64,000 nt of DNA, taken from assembly GCA_963773055.1 (NCBI GenBank), contig CAVYZL010000006.1, forward strand, positions 1,550,001 through 1,614,000, given 5' to 3'. A program made the position numbers and the translations under genes. This DNA comes from PALSA-612 sp963773055. GTDB taxonomy: Bacteria; Actinomycetota; Thermoleophilia; Gaiellales; Gaiellaceae. Positions 1 to 8,644 of the stretch are shown here, piece after piece. Positions within the stretch are counted from its first letter, which is position 1; every line of letters begins with the position of its first letter. The notes below the pieces were generated by a model. That model ran no database searches. It was not told the origin of the DNA and saw nothing but the letters and a program-made list of their open reading frames with translations.

Positions 1-453
1 CTTCACCGCACAGCCGCGACCGACGTAGCGCTGCGGCTGATTCCGCCACGACGGCCTCAGGTGCTCCGGCGGCTCGTAGCGCTCGGCGTCGTAGAAGAGC
101 TCGAAGACGTGGCCGTCGGGGTCCGTGAAGCGGTAGGCGCGGCCATGGCCGACGTCGCCGTCGATCCACCCCTGCCCGAGCTCCGTCTCCTCGATCGCGG
201 CGACACGCCGCTCGAGCGCCTCCGGGCTCCAGGCGCGCAGCGCGACATGGCCGATGCCCGCCTGGGGCGCCTCCGTCAGCTCGAGGCTGTAGCGGAGGTA
301 GTCGCCCCAGCCGCGGAGGTAGACGGACTGGCCCTCGCGCGCCTCCTCCTCCATGCCGAGCACGTCGACGAAGAAGCGAAGGCTCTCCTCCGGCTTCGGC
401 GTCAGAAGCTCGGCATGCGCGATGCGCGCGACGTCGTGCATCGGCTCCGTCAT
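1..453 (-). CDS. VOC-family extradiol (catechol 2,3-dioxygenase-like) dioxygenase, partial
   Basis: The gene runs off the left edge, so only the first 151 residues are visible. It is a vicinal-oxygen-chelate domain: His13, His69 and Glu118 (in a DPDGHVFELFYD context) occupy the places of the usual H-H-E metal site. Two-domain extradiol dioxygenases keep the working iron site in the C-terminal domain, which lies outside the window. Its ATG overlaps the stop of the RraA-like aldolase by 4 bp, so it is the last visible gene of the leftward operon. In this company ring cleavage of a dihydroxy- or trihydroxy-aromatic acid is the likely job. The substrate cannot be read from the sequence, and a glyoxalase-like role is the alternative. 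Confidence 0.75.
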   Translation of the reverse strand, partial: MTEPMHDVARIAHAELLTPKPEESLRFFVDVLGMEEEAREGQSVYLRGWGDYLRYSLELTEAPQAGIGHVALRAWSPEALERRVAAIEETELGQGWIDGDVGHGRAYRFTDPDGHVFELFYDAERYEPPEHLRPSWRNQPQRYVGRGCAVK

Positions 454-1070
454 CGCTCGACCAGCGCCCGCAGGCCGTCGAGGTCGTAGGACAGCCCGCC
501 CGCCTGGAGCTTCGCCCGCTTCTCGCGCTCACGCTCGGCGCGCTCGCGGGCTGCCGCCAGCACCTCGTCGACGCGCGCCTGCGGGACGACGACGGCGCCA
601 TCCGCGTCGAGCACGACGACGTCGCCCTGGTTGATCGTCGCGCCGGCGACCGTGACCGGAACGCCGATCTCGCCCGGAGTCGTCTTCGCGGCGCCGCTCA
701 CGCGGACGTAGCGCGACCAGATCGGCAGGCCGAGCTCTGCGAGCTCCTCCACGTCGCGGACGGCCGCGTCGACGAGCAACGCCGCGACGCCCTTCACCTG
801 CGCCTGCGTCGCGATCAGCTCGCCGACGAGCGCGACAGGCGCCGGCTCCGGCATCGTCAGGACGAGCACCTCGCCGGCCTCCGCCTCCGCGACGGCCGCG
901 TGCACCATCAGGTTGTCGTTCTGCGCGCAGCGCACGGTGCGCGCGGGCCCGGCAGCGCGAGATCCGGGCACGACCTGGACGAGCGGCACGTCGACGACCG
1001 GCGAGCGGGCAGCCGCCTCGTGCACGGTCGCCGACCCGAGCCTGGCCAGCTCGGCGTAGACGTCGGTCAC
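450..1070 (-). CDS. RraA/HMG-aldolase family protein, GalC/LigK-like candidate
   Basis: This 206-residue protein belongs to the RraA-like family, which includes 4-hydroxy-4-methyl-2-oxoglutarate and 4-carboxy-4-hydroxy-2-oxoadipate (CHA) aldolases and some oxaloacetate decarboxylases. The aldolase-type Gly-Glu-Leu near residue 84 and the VDAAVRD motif with Arg105 and Asp106 are present. Its GTG start overlaps the stop of the GalB-like gene by 4 bp. In gallate and protocatechuate 4,5-cleavage the hydratase product CHA is split by exactly this family into pyruvate and oxaloacetate, so an aldolase role (GalC/LigK equivalent) is favoured over the RNase E regulator annotation sometimes given to the family. 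Confidence 0.8.
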   Translation of the reverse strand: MTDVYAELARLGSATVHEAAARSPVVDVPLVQVVPGSRAAGPARTVRCAQNDNLMVHAAVAEAEAGEVLVLTMPEPAPVALVGELIATQAQVKGVAALLVDAAVRDVEELAELGLPIWSRYVRVSGAAKTTPGEIGVPVTVAGATINQGDVVVLDADGAVVVPQARVDEVLAAARERAEREREKRAKLQAGGLSYDLDGLRALVER

Positions 1071-1778
1071 AGCGCGTCCACGACCTGCGGCGTCACGCGC
1101 ATGAACGCCTCCGCGAACTTGATCGACGCGTTCCCGGACGACCGCCGCGCGTGGTTTCCTCGCTGCTCGGCGCGCTGGTCGTAGTACGTCCGGAGGTAGG
1201 CCTGCGCCTTCATCTCCTCCATCGCCGCTCGCTTCTGCTCGATCACGGCCGTGATGTCGACGAACGTCGTCGGCGTGAAGTTGCAGAGCTCCGGCTGGTG
1301 CGGCTCGAACAGGAGCAGCTCGGGCGGGTCGATCGTCTCGAACGCGCTCGCGACACCCGCGCCCGCGGCGAGCGCGCGCGCCCGCTCGACGGCATGGAAC
1401 GTGATCGCGTGATCCGGGTTGAACGGGTCGCGGTCCGTGTGCGTGACGAGGACGTCGGGCTTTGTGGCTCCGGATCCGGTCGCCGAGCGCGATCAGCGCC
1501 TCGGCCCCGATCTCGAGGGGGTAGTCGCCGAGATCGAGGCATTCGAAGGTCGCGCCGAGCGCGGCCGCCGCGCGCTCCGCCTCGCCGTGACGGATCTCCT
1601 TCACGCGCTCGACCGTCTGCCCGGCCTCCTTCCAGAGCTCGCCCGACTCGCCCTGCTCGCCGTAGGAGAGAGCGAGCACGAGCGCCTCGCCGCCGGTCGA
1701 GGTCGTGACGGCGATCGCACCGCCGGCGCGCCAGACGAAGTCGGCGCTGTGCGCTCCTACGACGAGAAGCTTCCTCAC
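1067..1778 (-). CDS. PIG-L family, GalB-like 4-oxalomesaconate hydratase (one frameshift)
   Basis: The N-terminus carries AHSADFVWRAGG in place of the AHPDDE motif of ordinary PIG-L deacetylases. As I remember it, that variant marks GalB, the zinc-dependent 4-oxalomesaconate hydratase of gallate catabolism. A later FEPHQPE motif fits the same subgroup. The frame breaks at the TTT at 1461-1463 (AAA on the coding strand). Removing one base restores a continuous protein of about 236 residues ending at the TGA at 1067-1069. The GTG start overlaps the stop of the upstream DUF6282 gene, and the gene is directly followed by the RraA-like aldolase, matching the hydratase-then-aldolase order of the pathway. 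The indel is more likely a sequencing error than decay. Confidence 0.72.
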
Positions 1779-2707
1779 GCGTCGCCGGCCAGCCGCCGCG
1801 AGTGGACGACGATCATCTCGCGCACCTCGTCCTCGTCGAACGCGGCCTCGAGCAGCCGGTCGGCCCAGATTGCGAGCCCATCCTCGACGGCCGGGTAGTC
1901 GGGGTTCCCACAGTCGCTGGAGAAGATGGTTCGCTCGACGCCGACCGCGCGCACGCCGTCGAACACGTGCTCCCAGGTCGTCTTGCCGCTGTGCGGCGTC
2001 GTCAGGCAGCGCTCGACGACGCAGCCGCGCTCGGCGAGCGCGACCTGGTCCTCGATCGAGAAGCTCTGCGCCGGGAACTCGGGGTGCGTGACGACGACGT
2101 CCTTCACCCCCTCCTCGAAGGCGCCGTCGACGACCGCGAATGCGTCGTCGCGGCCGAGGTGCCCGGTCGCAAGGATCAGGTCGTGGCGTGCGATCGCCCG
2201 CAGCACGTTGCGCGTCTCCGGCAGGAGCTCACCGTCGGCGTCTGTGACCTCGACCGCCTCGACGCTGAGGCCGAGCTCGCGCAGCTCGTGCTGGAGCCTG
2301 GCCCAGAGCGGCACGTTGTCGCCGGGCTGAGGCTCCGTGCGGCCAGCGGTCTCGGCCGGCGAGTCGACGGTTGGCATCCAGATGATCCGCGCGCCTTCGC
2401 GGGCCGCGATCTCGACCGCGACGGCGTTCATGCCGCCGACCGCGCTGTTGAGCGTCAACGTGCCGATCGCCCGCACGCCCGGCACAGCCGCCGACACGAT
2501 CTGCGCCCGCTCGGCGGTCGACGTGTAATGGGACTTGAGCCCGAAGCCGGCCAACCCGACCTCGGCAAACCTCCGCGCGAGCGTGATGTCGTCGATGCGC
2601 CGCTTCGGGACGTCGGGGGCGACGTGCACGTGGAGGTCGTACGCGCCCTTGACGAGCGTCCTCGCCCGCTCGCTCGGTCGGGCCTCCACCGCGGGCTCGG
2701 TCGCCAT
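1775..2707 (-). CDS. DUF6282 / amidohydrolase-like metal-dependent hydrolase
   Basis: A 310-residue TIM-barrel-type hydrolase begins at an ATG at 2705-2707; a TTG three codons upstream is possible but less likely. An early HVH pair (His26, His28) in a DLHVHVAPD context, a later TGHLGRDD and a THPEFP segment fit a metal-binding amidohydrolase fold. I recognise it as the DUF6282 family, whose substrates are unknown to me. It lies in the same operon as GalB-like and RraA-like genes. In 4,5-cleavage pathways an amidohydrolase (LigI or LigJ) processes the ring-cleavage product, so a lactonase or hydratase role is conceivable, but that is inference. Confidence 0.65.
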   Translation of the reverse strand: MATEPAVEARPSERARTLVKGAYDLHVHVAPDVPKRRIDDITLARRFAEVGLAGFGLKSHYTSTAERAQIVSAAVPGVRAIGTLTLNSAVGGMNAVAVEIAAREGARIIWMPTVDSPAETAGRTEPQPGDNVPLWARLQHELRELGLSVEAVEVTDADGELLPETRNVLRAIARHDLILATGHLGRDDAFAVVDGAFEEGVKDVVVTHPEFPAQSFSIEDQVALAERGCVVERCLTTPHSGKTTWEHVFDGVRAVGVERTIFSSDCGNPDYPAVEDGLAIWADRLLEAAFDEDEVREMIVVHSRRLAGDA

Positions 2708-2718
2708 CGTTCGCAACC

Positions 2719-3483
2719 CTATCGCCCGCCCTCTGCCAACCCAATTTGGGCCAGCTCGGCGAGCACGGCCGCGCTCGCGTTCGTGATCCGAGGTTCGACG
2801 TCGAGGTCGACGAGAAGATCACGGGCCGCCTCCATCTCGTCGACCCGGCGGGCCGCGTGGGCGCGGCTGCCGGTGACGAGCCGGTCGAGGAGGGGGCGAC
2901 CGATGACGGCGGCGAGCTGCTCCTCGAGCCACGGCTCGCGCTCCGCTTCGCGCGCCGCGGCGAGGCTTTCGAGCGCCGACGCGGCCAGCCCTTTCATGAA
3001 CACCGAACGGAGGAGCTTCATCGTCGCCGCGTCCCCGGACCGCTCGGAGACGACCTCGACGGGCATCCCGAGCGGCGTGAGCAGGTCGGCGAACCGCTGC
3101 GCGCCGGGCCCCGACGCGAGCGCCGGCGTCTCGAGGCCGCGGTCGGGCACCGCGCCGAGGAGCGCGACGTCGGCGAAGCGCTCTCCGACGAGCTCGCCGA
3201 GCTCCTCCTTCAACTTCGGCCCGGCGGTGTTCAGATCGGCGTAGACGCACTCCTCGCCAAGCGCGGCGAGTGCGGCTTCGGCCGCCGTGCGGGCGACGCT
3301 CGCGGCGTTCACGCTGAGGACGAGGTCGGCGCCGGCGACCGCGACCTCGGCGGACTCGGCCGTCCCGCCGCGAGCGGGGTCCGGGTCGTAGCCGCGCACG
3401 TCGACGCCTGAAGCCGTGAGGTCGGCGGCGAGGCGGCTTCCCGCCTCACCGAGCCCGAGCACCGCTGCAGCGCCAACGCCCAC
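2719..3483 (-). CDS. NAD(P)-binding 6-phosphogluconate dehydrogenase-like protein (DUF1932)
   Basis: The N-terminal Rossmann motif VLGLGEAGSRLA, and a C-terminal helical domain containing a KLLRSVFMKG segment with its conserved lysine, place this 254-residue protein among the 6PGDH/3-hydroxyisobutyrate dehydrogenase-like proteins with a DUF1932 C-terminus. I chose the GTG at 3481-3483; frames further upstream collide with the divergent GntR gene. It is the first gene of the leftward operon and would oxidise or reduce a hydroxy acid. The substrate is not evident. It shares a 57-bp divergent promoter region with the GntR regulator. Confidence 0.7.
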   Translation of the reverse strand: MGVGAAAVLGLGEAGSRLAADLTASGVDVRGYDPDPARGGTAESAEVAVAGADLVLSVNAASVARTAAEAALAALGEECVYADLNTAGPKLKEELGELVGERFADVALLGAVPDRGLETPALASGPGAQRFADLLTPLGMPVEVVSERSGDAATMKLLRSVFMKGLAASALESLAAAREAEREPWLEEQLAAVIGRPLLDRLVTGSRAHAARRVDEMEAARDLLVDLDVEPRITNASAAVLAELAQIGLAEGGR

Positions 3484-3505
3484 GTTCGGCTCGAAGTAAA
3501 ACAGG

Positions 3506-3518
3506 ATTGTTGACGATC
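3506..3518. promoter_or_regulatory. Candidate GntR operator, copy 1
   Basis: ATTGTTGACGATC lies between the divergent dehydrogenase and gntR-type genes. The same 13 bases with one change (T for C) occur on the opposite strand at 7172-7184, between livG and the binding-protein gene. Two such matches in the two divergent promoter regions of one putative pathway suggest a shared operator, most simply for the adjacent GntR/FCD regulator. Confidence 0.45.
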
Positions 3519-3537
3519 TTCGCAACGATGCGGCAGT

Positions 3538-4212
3538 ATGCTGCCGCCGATGGCCACGAGCTCGAGCTATGACGCCCTCCGCGAGGCGATCGTGCGGGGC
3601 GCGATCGCGCCGAACGCGCGCCTGATCGAGGCCGACGTGAGCACGGAGTTCGCGATGTCGCGCGGCGACGTGCGGACGGCGCTGATCCGGCTCGAGCAGG
3701 AGGGCCTCGTCGTCCGCGAGCCGCATCGCGGCGCTCGCGTGCGGCCGGTCTCGGACGAGGAAGCGATCGAGATCCTCGAGGCCCGCGCCGTGCTCGAAGG
3801 GCTCGCCGTGCGCTTGACGGCCGAGCGGATCGACGACATCGGCGGCGCGCGCCTCCGGGCATGCCTATCCCGTCAGCGAGAGCTGCTCGAACACGGCGAC
3901 CTGCTCGGCGCGTCCGACGCGAACGCCGACCTCCACGCGACGCTGCTCGAGCTGTCCGGGCACGACACGGCGCTCCGCCTGATCCACGCCTTGAACTCGC
4001 AGAGCGTGCGCTACCAGTACCGGACGATCCTGATTCCGGGCCGGTCTGCCGCCTCGGTCGCCGAGCACACGGCGATCGTCGACGCTGTCGTCGACGGCGA
4101 CCCCGACCGGGCCGAGATCGCCATGCGCACCCACCTCTTCAACGTGGCTCAGGCCCTGCGGCAGGGGCTCCTGCCGGGCGGCATCGACAGTGCAAGCCGC
4201 GGTGTCCTCTGA
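3538..4212 (+). CDS. GntR-family (FadR/FCD) transcriptional regulator
   Basis: The protein has 224 residues from the ATG at 3538, or 220 from an in-frame ATG at 3550. An N-terminal winged helix (about residues 8-75, including a SRGDVRTALIRLEQEGL recognition region) is followed by an all-helical FCD ligand domain with conserved acidic and histidine residues near FNADLHATLLELSGH-like positions, which in the family bind a metal and a small acid. It is divergent from the leftward operon and immediately upstream of the LigM-like gene, so it probably represses both and responds to a pathway acid. Confidence 0.85.
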   Translation: MLPPMATSSSYDALREAIVRGAIAPNARLIEADVSTEFAMSRGDVRTALIRLEQEGLVVREPHRGARVRPVSDEEAIEILEARAVLEGLAVRLTAERIDDIGGARLRACLSRQRELLEHGDLLGASDANADLHATLLELSGHDTALRLIHALNSQSVRYQYRTILIPGRSAASVAEHTAIVDAVVDGDPDRAEIAMRTHLFNVAQALRQGLLPGGIDSASRGVL

Positions 4213-4228
4213 CGACGAAGGAGACGTG

Positions 4229-5611
4229 ATGCCTCGCAGCCTCGAAGACGTGCTGGCCGGCACGCCCAGCACGGTCGACATGCTCCGCAATGCCAAGGCG
4301 GGACCGAACGTCTACCCGGGGGTCCCGGCAGAGTTCACGAACTGGCGGGACGAGCAGCTCGCCTGGCAGAACACGTGCGTCCTCTTCGACCAGTCGTTCC
4401 ACATGGCCGAGCTGGCCGTGACGGGCCCCGACGCGCTCGCGCTTCTCTCCGGGCTCGCCGTCAACAGCTTCGACGGCTTCGTACCGGGCAAGGCCAAGCA
4501 CTTCGTCCCCTGCACGCCCGAGGGATACGTGATCGGCGACGTGATCCTCTTCGGTATGGCTGAGGACACGTACAACCTCGTCGGCCGCGCGCCGGCGCTC
4601 AACTGGGTCACGTTCCACGCCGAGACCGGCGACTTCGACGTGTCGGTCGAGCTCGACCAGCGCACGGCGCTCCGCACCGACGGAAGGCGGAACCACTACC
4701 GGTTCCAGGTGCAAGGGCCAAACGCGATGCAGCTGACCGAGAAGGCGCTCGGCACGGCCCCTCCCGAGCTGAAGTTCTTCAACCTCACACACGTGACGAT
4801 CGCCGGGAAGGACGTCGGCGCGCTTCGCCACGGGATGGTCGGACAGCCCGGCTGGGAGCTGTTCGGGCCGTGGGAGGACCGCGACGCCGTCCTCGAGGCT
4901 CTGCTCGACGCAGGCGAGGAGTTCGGCCTGCGACGGGCCGGCGGGCGCGCGTACTCGTCGAACACGCTCGAGTCGGGCTGGATCCCGTCGCCGCTGCCTG
5001 CTGTCTACTCCGGCGAGGGCACAAAGGCGTATCGCGAGTGGCTGCCCGCCACGGGCTACGAGGCGAACGCGTCGATCGGCGGGAGCTTCACCTCTGACGA
5101 GATCGAGGACTACTACCTGACGCCCTGGGATCTCGGCTACGGGAGCTACGTGAAGTTCGACCACGACTTCATCGGTCGGGAGGCGCTCGAGGGCATGGCC
5201 GACGCCGACCATCGCCGCAAGGTCACGCTCGCGATCGACAACGACGACGTCACGCGCACGATCGGGACGATGTTCCAGAAGACGGACCGTGCGAAGTTCA
5301 TGGACTGGCCCTCGGCCGTCTACTCGATGCACCCGTACGACCGCGTCACGGTCGACGGCGAGACCGCCGGCCTGTCGACCTGGATCGGCTACAGCGCGAA
5401 CGAGGGCAGGATGCTCACGCTCGCGATTCTTGACGCCGAGCACGCAGAGCCCGGCCTCGAGGTCACGCTCGTCTGGGGCGAGGAGGACGGTGGTACGGAG
5501 AAGACGACGGTCGAGCCGCACGTGCAGACGGAGCTGAGGGCGGTCGTCTGCCCCGCGCCGTACGTCGAGACCGCGCGCACGGAGTACCGCGCGACAAAGA
5601 CGACGGCGTAG
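4229..5611 (+). CDS. LigM-like tetrahydrofolate-dependent aromatic O-demethylase (GcvT fold)
   Basis: This 460-residue protein starts at an ATG preceded by GAAGGAG. It has the aminomethyltransferase (GcvT) fold and is close in length to LigM of Sphingobium (about 471), which moves the methyl group of vanillate or 3-O-methylgallate to tetrahydrofolate. Tyr29, His58, Arg120 and Tyr242 (in RAYSSNTLESGWIP) sit at spacings like the LigM active-site residues I recall (His60, Arg122, Tyr247). The neighbouring GalB-like and RraA-like genes support a methoxy-aromatic substrate. Glycine-betaine, sarcosine or DMSP demethylation by the same fold is the alternative. Confidence 0.78.
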   Translation: MPRSLEDVLAGTPSTVDMLRNAKAGPNVYPGVPAEFTNWRDEQLAWQNTCVLFDQSFHMAELAVTGPDALALLSGLAVNSFDGFVPGKAKHFVPCTPEGYVIGDVILFGMAEDTYNLVGRAPALNWVTFHAETGDFDVSVELDQRTALRTDGRRNHYRFQVQGPNAMQLTEKALGTAPPELKFFNLTHVTIAGKDVGALRHGMVGQPGWELFGPWEDRDAVLEALLDAGEEFGLRRAGGRAYSSNTLESGWIPSPLPAVYSGEGTKAYREWLPATGYEANASIGGSFTSDEIEDYYLTPWDLGYGSYVKFDHDFIGREALEGMADADHRRKVTLAIDNDDVTRTIGTMFQKTDRAKFMDWPSAVYSMHPYDRVTVDGETAGLSTWIGYSANEGRMLTLAILDAEHAEPGLEVTLVWGEEDGGTEKTTVEPHVQTELRAVVCPAPYVETARTEYRATKTTA

Positions 5612-5620
5612 GCCGGGCTA

Positions 5621-6340
5621 CTAGCTGGCGACCTCGGTGTGCTCGCCGAGGTAGCTCGCGATCAGCAGGTGATGGTCCCGTCGCAGCTCCTCTGCAGGCT
5701 TGTGGAGCACGACGTCGCCGTGCGCGAGGACGTATCCACGGTTCGCGACCTCGAGCGCAAGGTGCACGTGCTGCTCGACGAGCAGCACCGCGCAGCCGGA
5801 CTCCTGCGCGTAGTCGCGCACGATCGGCAGCAGCGACTCGACGATCACCGGCGCGAGGCCGAGCGAGAGCTCGTCGAGGAGCAGGACGTGCGGATTGCGC
5901 GCAAGGGCCCGGCCGATCGCGAGCATCTGCTGCTCACCGCCCGACAGGAGGCCGGAGCGACGCTGCCGCAGCTCCTTCAGCTTCGGGAAGTACGTGTAGG
6001 CGAGCTCCTCGTCGAGCCGTTCTCCGCGGTGCCCGAGGCGAAAATGCTCGGCGACCGTCAGGCCGAAGAAGATTCCCCGGCCCTCGGGCACGTGCGCGAT
6101 GCCGTTGCGCGCGCGGGCGCTCGGAGACATCGAGACGAGGTCGCGGCCGTCGAGCAGGACGCGCCCGCTGACCGGCTTGACGATCCCCGAGATCACGCGC
6201 AGGGTCGTCGTCTTTCCGGCGCCGTTGGCGCCGAGCAGGGCGACGACCTCGCCGGCGTCGACCGTGAGGCTCACGTCGCGGATCACAGCGGCCTGGTCGT
6301 AGCCCGCCGTCAGCCCTTCGATCTGGAGCACCTCGCTCAC
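5621..6340 (-). CDS. livF: Branched-chain-type ABC transporter ATPase LivF
   Basis: This is a 239-residue ATP-binding subunit. Walker A GANGAGKT is near residue 37, the LSGGEQQ signature near 133 and Walker B LLLDELSLGLAP near 154; the ELSLGLAP form is typical of LivF. The GTG start overlaps the stop of livG by 4 bp. It faces the LigM-like gene convergently with only 9 bp between. It should pair with LivG and with the LivHM fusion and binding protein encoded divergently; the cargo is probably an aromatic acid rather than leucine. Confidence 0.9.
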   Translation of the reverse strand: MSEVLQIEGLTAGYDQAAVIRDVSLTVDAGEVVALLGANGAGKTTTLRVISGIVKPVSGRVLLDGRDLVSMSPSARARNGIAHVPEGRGIFFGLTVAEHFRLGHRGERLDEELAYTYFPKLKELRQRRSGLLSGGEQQMLAIGRALARNPHVLLLDELSLGLAPVIVESLLPIVRDYAQESGCAVLLVEQHVHLALEVANRGYVLAHGDVVLHKPAEELRRDHHLLIASYLGEHTEVAS

Positions 6341-7125
6341 GTGGCCGCTCCGGCATCGACGCCGAGCTCGGCGGACACCTCCGCGGCGGCGGCGCCGAGG
6401 TACGCGCTGATCACCTTGGGGTCGGCGCGGACGACGTCAGGCGTGCCGTGCGCGATCACCTCGCCGAACTCGAGCACGACGACGTAGTCGGAGATCGAGA
6501 GCACGAGGCCCATGTCGTGGTCGACGAGCAGCATCGTCGTGCCGTGATCGGCGATCTCGCGAAGGTGACGGCCCAGCGCCTCGCTCTCGATCGTGTCGAG
6601 GCCGGCGGCCGGCTCGTCGAGACAGAGGAGACGCGGCGACGCTGCGATCGCGCGGGCGACGCCGACGAGCTTCCGGTGCGCCTGCGAGATCTCGTGCGGC
6701 ATCAGGTCGCTCAGCCCGTCGAGCTCGAAAAGCTTGAGCGCCTCGTCCGCGTGGGCTCCTCCGTCGCTCGGCTTCGAGAACGCCTCGCGCGTGGCGGCCC
6801 AGCCGGACAGGTGCTGCGCCGAGACGGCGATGTTCTCACGCACGGTGAGGTCGTCGAAGAGCTCGATCGACTGCCAGGTGCGCGCGAGGCCGAGGCGCGC
6901 CCGCGTGTGTGGCGCCACACCCGCGAGATCTCGTCCGTCGAGCAGAACGGCTCCCCGGTAGCTGACGAAGCCGGAGATCGCGTCGATGAAGGTCGTCTTC
7001 CCGGCGCCGTTCGGCCCGATCAGGCCAACGAGCTGCCCGGGCTCGATCCGCAGGTCGACATCGACGAGAGCACGGACGCCGCCGAAGCTGACAGACAGCG
7101 ATCGAGCCTCGAGGATCGGCGTCAT
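6337..7125 (-). CDS. livG: Branched-chain-type ABC transporter ATPase LivG
   Basis: This 262-residue ATPase has Walker A GPNGAGKT near residue 36 and Walker B LLCLDEPAAGLD. The degenerate signature SQAHRKLVGVARA, lacking the canonical SGG, and the long insert before it are normal for LivG. An ATG start lies 59 bp from a 6-bp inverted repeat in the divergent promoter region. It forms the energising pair with the downstream LivF and is transcribed away from its binding protein and permease genes. Confidence 0.9.
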   Translation of the reverse strand: MTPILEARSLSVSFGGVRALVDVDLRIEPGQLVGLIGPNGAGKTTFIDAISGFVSYRGAVLLDGRDLAGVAPHTRARLGLARTWQSIELFDDLTVRENIAVSAQHLSGWAATREAFSKPSDGGAHADEALKLFELDGLSDLMPHEISQAHRKLVGVARAIAASPRLLCLDEPAAGLDTIESEALGRHLREIADHGTTMLLVDHDMGLVLSISDYVVVLEFGEVIAHGTPDVVRADPKVISAYLGAAAAEVSAELGVDAGAAT

Positions 7126-7171
7126 TCCGCTACCCTCCGCGTCCCGATCGTGATGGCGAGACGATTACCAG

Positions 7172-7191
7172 GATCATCAACAATATGTTGA
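7172..7191. promoter_or_regulatory. Candidate GntR operator, copy 2, with inverted repeat
   Basis: The reverse strand of 7172-7184 reads ATTGTTGATGATC, 12 of 13 bases identical to the site at 3506-3518. It overlaps a perfect inverted repeat TCAACA-ATA-TGTTGA at 7177-7191. The site is between divergent livG and the binding-protein gene, a sensible place for coordinated control of uptake and catabolism. Confidence 0.45.
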
Positions 7192-7271
7192 ACAGTCGTC
7201 TCCAAAGGTGTTACTGTCGCCTCGCTGCGACCGGTCAAACAACCATATATGGAAGAGACGGGAGGTCACGG

Positions 7272-8561
7272 ATGTCGATCTCACCCTCGCCCGGACCGAG
7301 CGAACGTGCTCGTGGACGTCGGGCGATCGTAGCCTTTAGTGCTCTCGTAGTAGCTCTCGCGGTCTCGCTCCCCGTTGCCTTCGGCGGGGCGACGGTCTCT
7401 ACTGCTGCGGTCACCAACTACGCGAAGTTCGTCGGTGTCACGCCCGGCAAGGCGAATCCGAAGCTGAAGCCGGTGGTCATCGGCCTGGTCAACCTCCAGG
7501 GCGGACAGGTTCAGGTCGGGCCGCTGTGGACGCCCGCCGTCGAGACGGCCGTCAAGTACGCGAACGCCCAACTCCGCGGCGCGGGCGGTCACCCGATCAT
7601 CCTGAAGAAGTGCTTCATCAAGACCTCGGAGGAGGAAGGCACGAAGTGCGGCCAGCTGATGGCGAACGACAAGCGCGTCTCCGTCGTCCTCTGGGGCGGA
7701 ATCGTCATCGGCAACCAGTCGTTCTACTCCGCTCTCGGCAAGAAGCCCGTCGTCGGTGGCGTGCTGGTGCATCCGATCGACGAGGCCTCCAAGCAGACGT
7801 TCGGCCTCTTCGGCGGGAACACGTCCGTGCTCAGCCCGTACGGGACGTTCGCGCGCGACGTGCTGCACGCAAAGACGGCTGCGGTCGTCTACCCGACGAT
7901 CCCGGGCATTGCGGAGGCAGGCGTCGCGATCGTCGCCGCAATGAAGAAGGCCGGCCTGTCGGTGAAGCAGGTCAGCTACGACCCCAACTCGACCGACCTC
8001 GTCGGCCCGATCACGGCGGCCGGTGGTCAGAGCGCCGATGTGTTCGTCGTGCAGGACGTCGCCTCCGGGTGCGTCAACATGGCGAAGGCGCTCGCACAAC
8101 TTCACCTCACGCAGAAGGTGCTCACGAACCCACTCTGCCTCGACCCGCGCGTGGCCGCGGGCCTCGGCGGCGACTATCCAAAGGGGTGGACGTTCGCAAT
8201 CGCGTCGTCGCTCGGCTTCGACCTGACGGACAAGAGCGTTCCGCCCTTCCTCAAGGTCTTCAAGAAGTACGCGGCGGACCCGAAGATCGTGGCCGACCCG
8301 TGGTCACCGGTCGGCTTCGGCCAGACGCTGACGCTGATCAAGTGGCTGAACAAGATCGGCTACAAGCACATCACGCCCGCTGCGGTCACCAAGCAGGCGA
8401 AGCTCGAACGCGGCCCGGTGCCCATGGGCGCCCCGACCGTGAAGTGCGGCAAGTACCCCGCGATCCCGGGGGACTGCAACGACCAGACGCAGTTCTTCGA
8501 GTACCAGGGGGCAGGAAAGTTCAAGCGGGTCTCGGGCTGGCTCAAGCCACCCGGTCAGTAG
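7272..8561 (+). CDS. ABC transporter substrate-binding protein (Peripla_BP_6 / Liv type)
   Basis: This is a 429-residue exported binding protein. The ATG at 7272 is preceded by GGGAGG at 7 bp spacing; a longer frame from 7185 would run through the operator. Basic residues and then a hydrophobic stretch (AFSALVVALAVSLPVAFGG, about residues 21-39) form a signal sequence or anchor. The rest is a two-lobed type I periplasmic-binding fold of the branched-chain amino acid type. Genes for fused permease subunits follow after a hairpin, so it should feed them. Ligand unknown; context suggests an aromatic acid. Confidence 0.85.
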   Translation: MSISPSPGPSERARGRRAIVAFSALVVALAVSLPVAFGGATVSTAAVTNYAKFVGVTPGKANPKLKPVVIGLVNLQGGQVQVGPLWTPAVETAVKYANAQLRGAGGHPIILKKCFIKTSEEEGTKCGQLMANDKRVSVVLWGGIVIGNQSFYSALGKKPVVGGVLVHPIDEASKQTFGLFGGNTSVLSPYGTFARDVLHAKTAAVVYPTIPGIAEAGVAIVAAMKKAGLSVKQVSYDPNSTDLVGPITAAGGQSADVFVVQDVASGCVNMAKALAQLHLTQKVLTNPLCLDPRVAAGLGGDYPKGWTFAIASSLGFDLTDKSVPPFLKVFKKYAADPKIVADPWSPVGFGQTLTLIKWLNKIGYKHITPAAVTKQAKLERGPVPMGAPTVKCGKYPAIPGDCNDQTQFFEYQGAGKFKRVSGWLKPPGQ

Positions 8562-8591
8562 GCAACTTCGACCAGTTCAGAGTGCTCTTGC

Positions 8592-8621
8592 AGCGGGCCC
8601 AGCCTTCCGGTTGGGCCCGCT
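8592..8621 (+). terminator. Hairpin between binding protein and permease genes
   Basis: AGCGGGCCCA and TGGGCCCGCT form a perfect 10-bp stem around a 10-base loop, 30 bp after the binding-protein stop and 24 bp before the permease GTG. There is no U tract. A partial terminator or RNA-processing hairpin here would let the binding protein be made in excess over the permease, a common arrangement in such operons. Confidence 0.5.
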
Positions 8622-8644
8622 CGCGAGGGCACTAGGGTACGCAC

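Noticed and set aside
1802..3244. Long + strand frames opposite the DUF6282 and dehydrogenase genes
   Set aside because: They are antisense to well-supported genes with recognisable motifs and have no ribosome site or family features.
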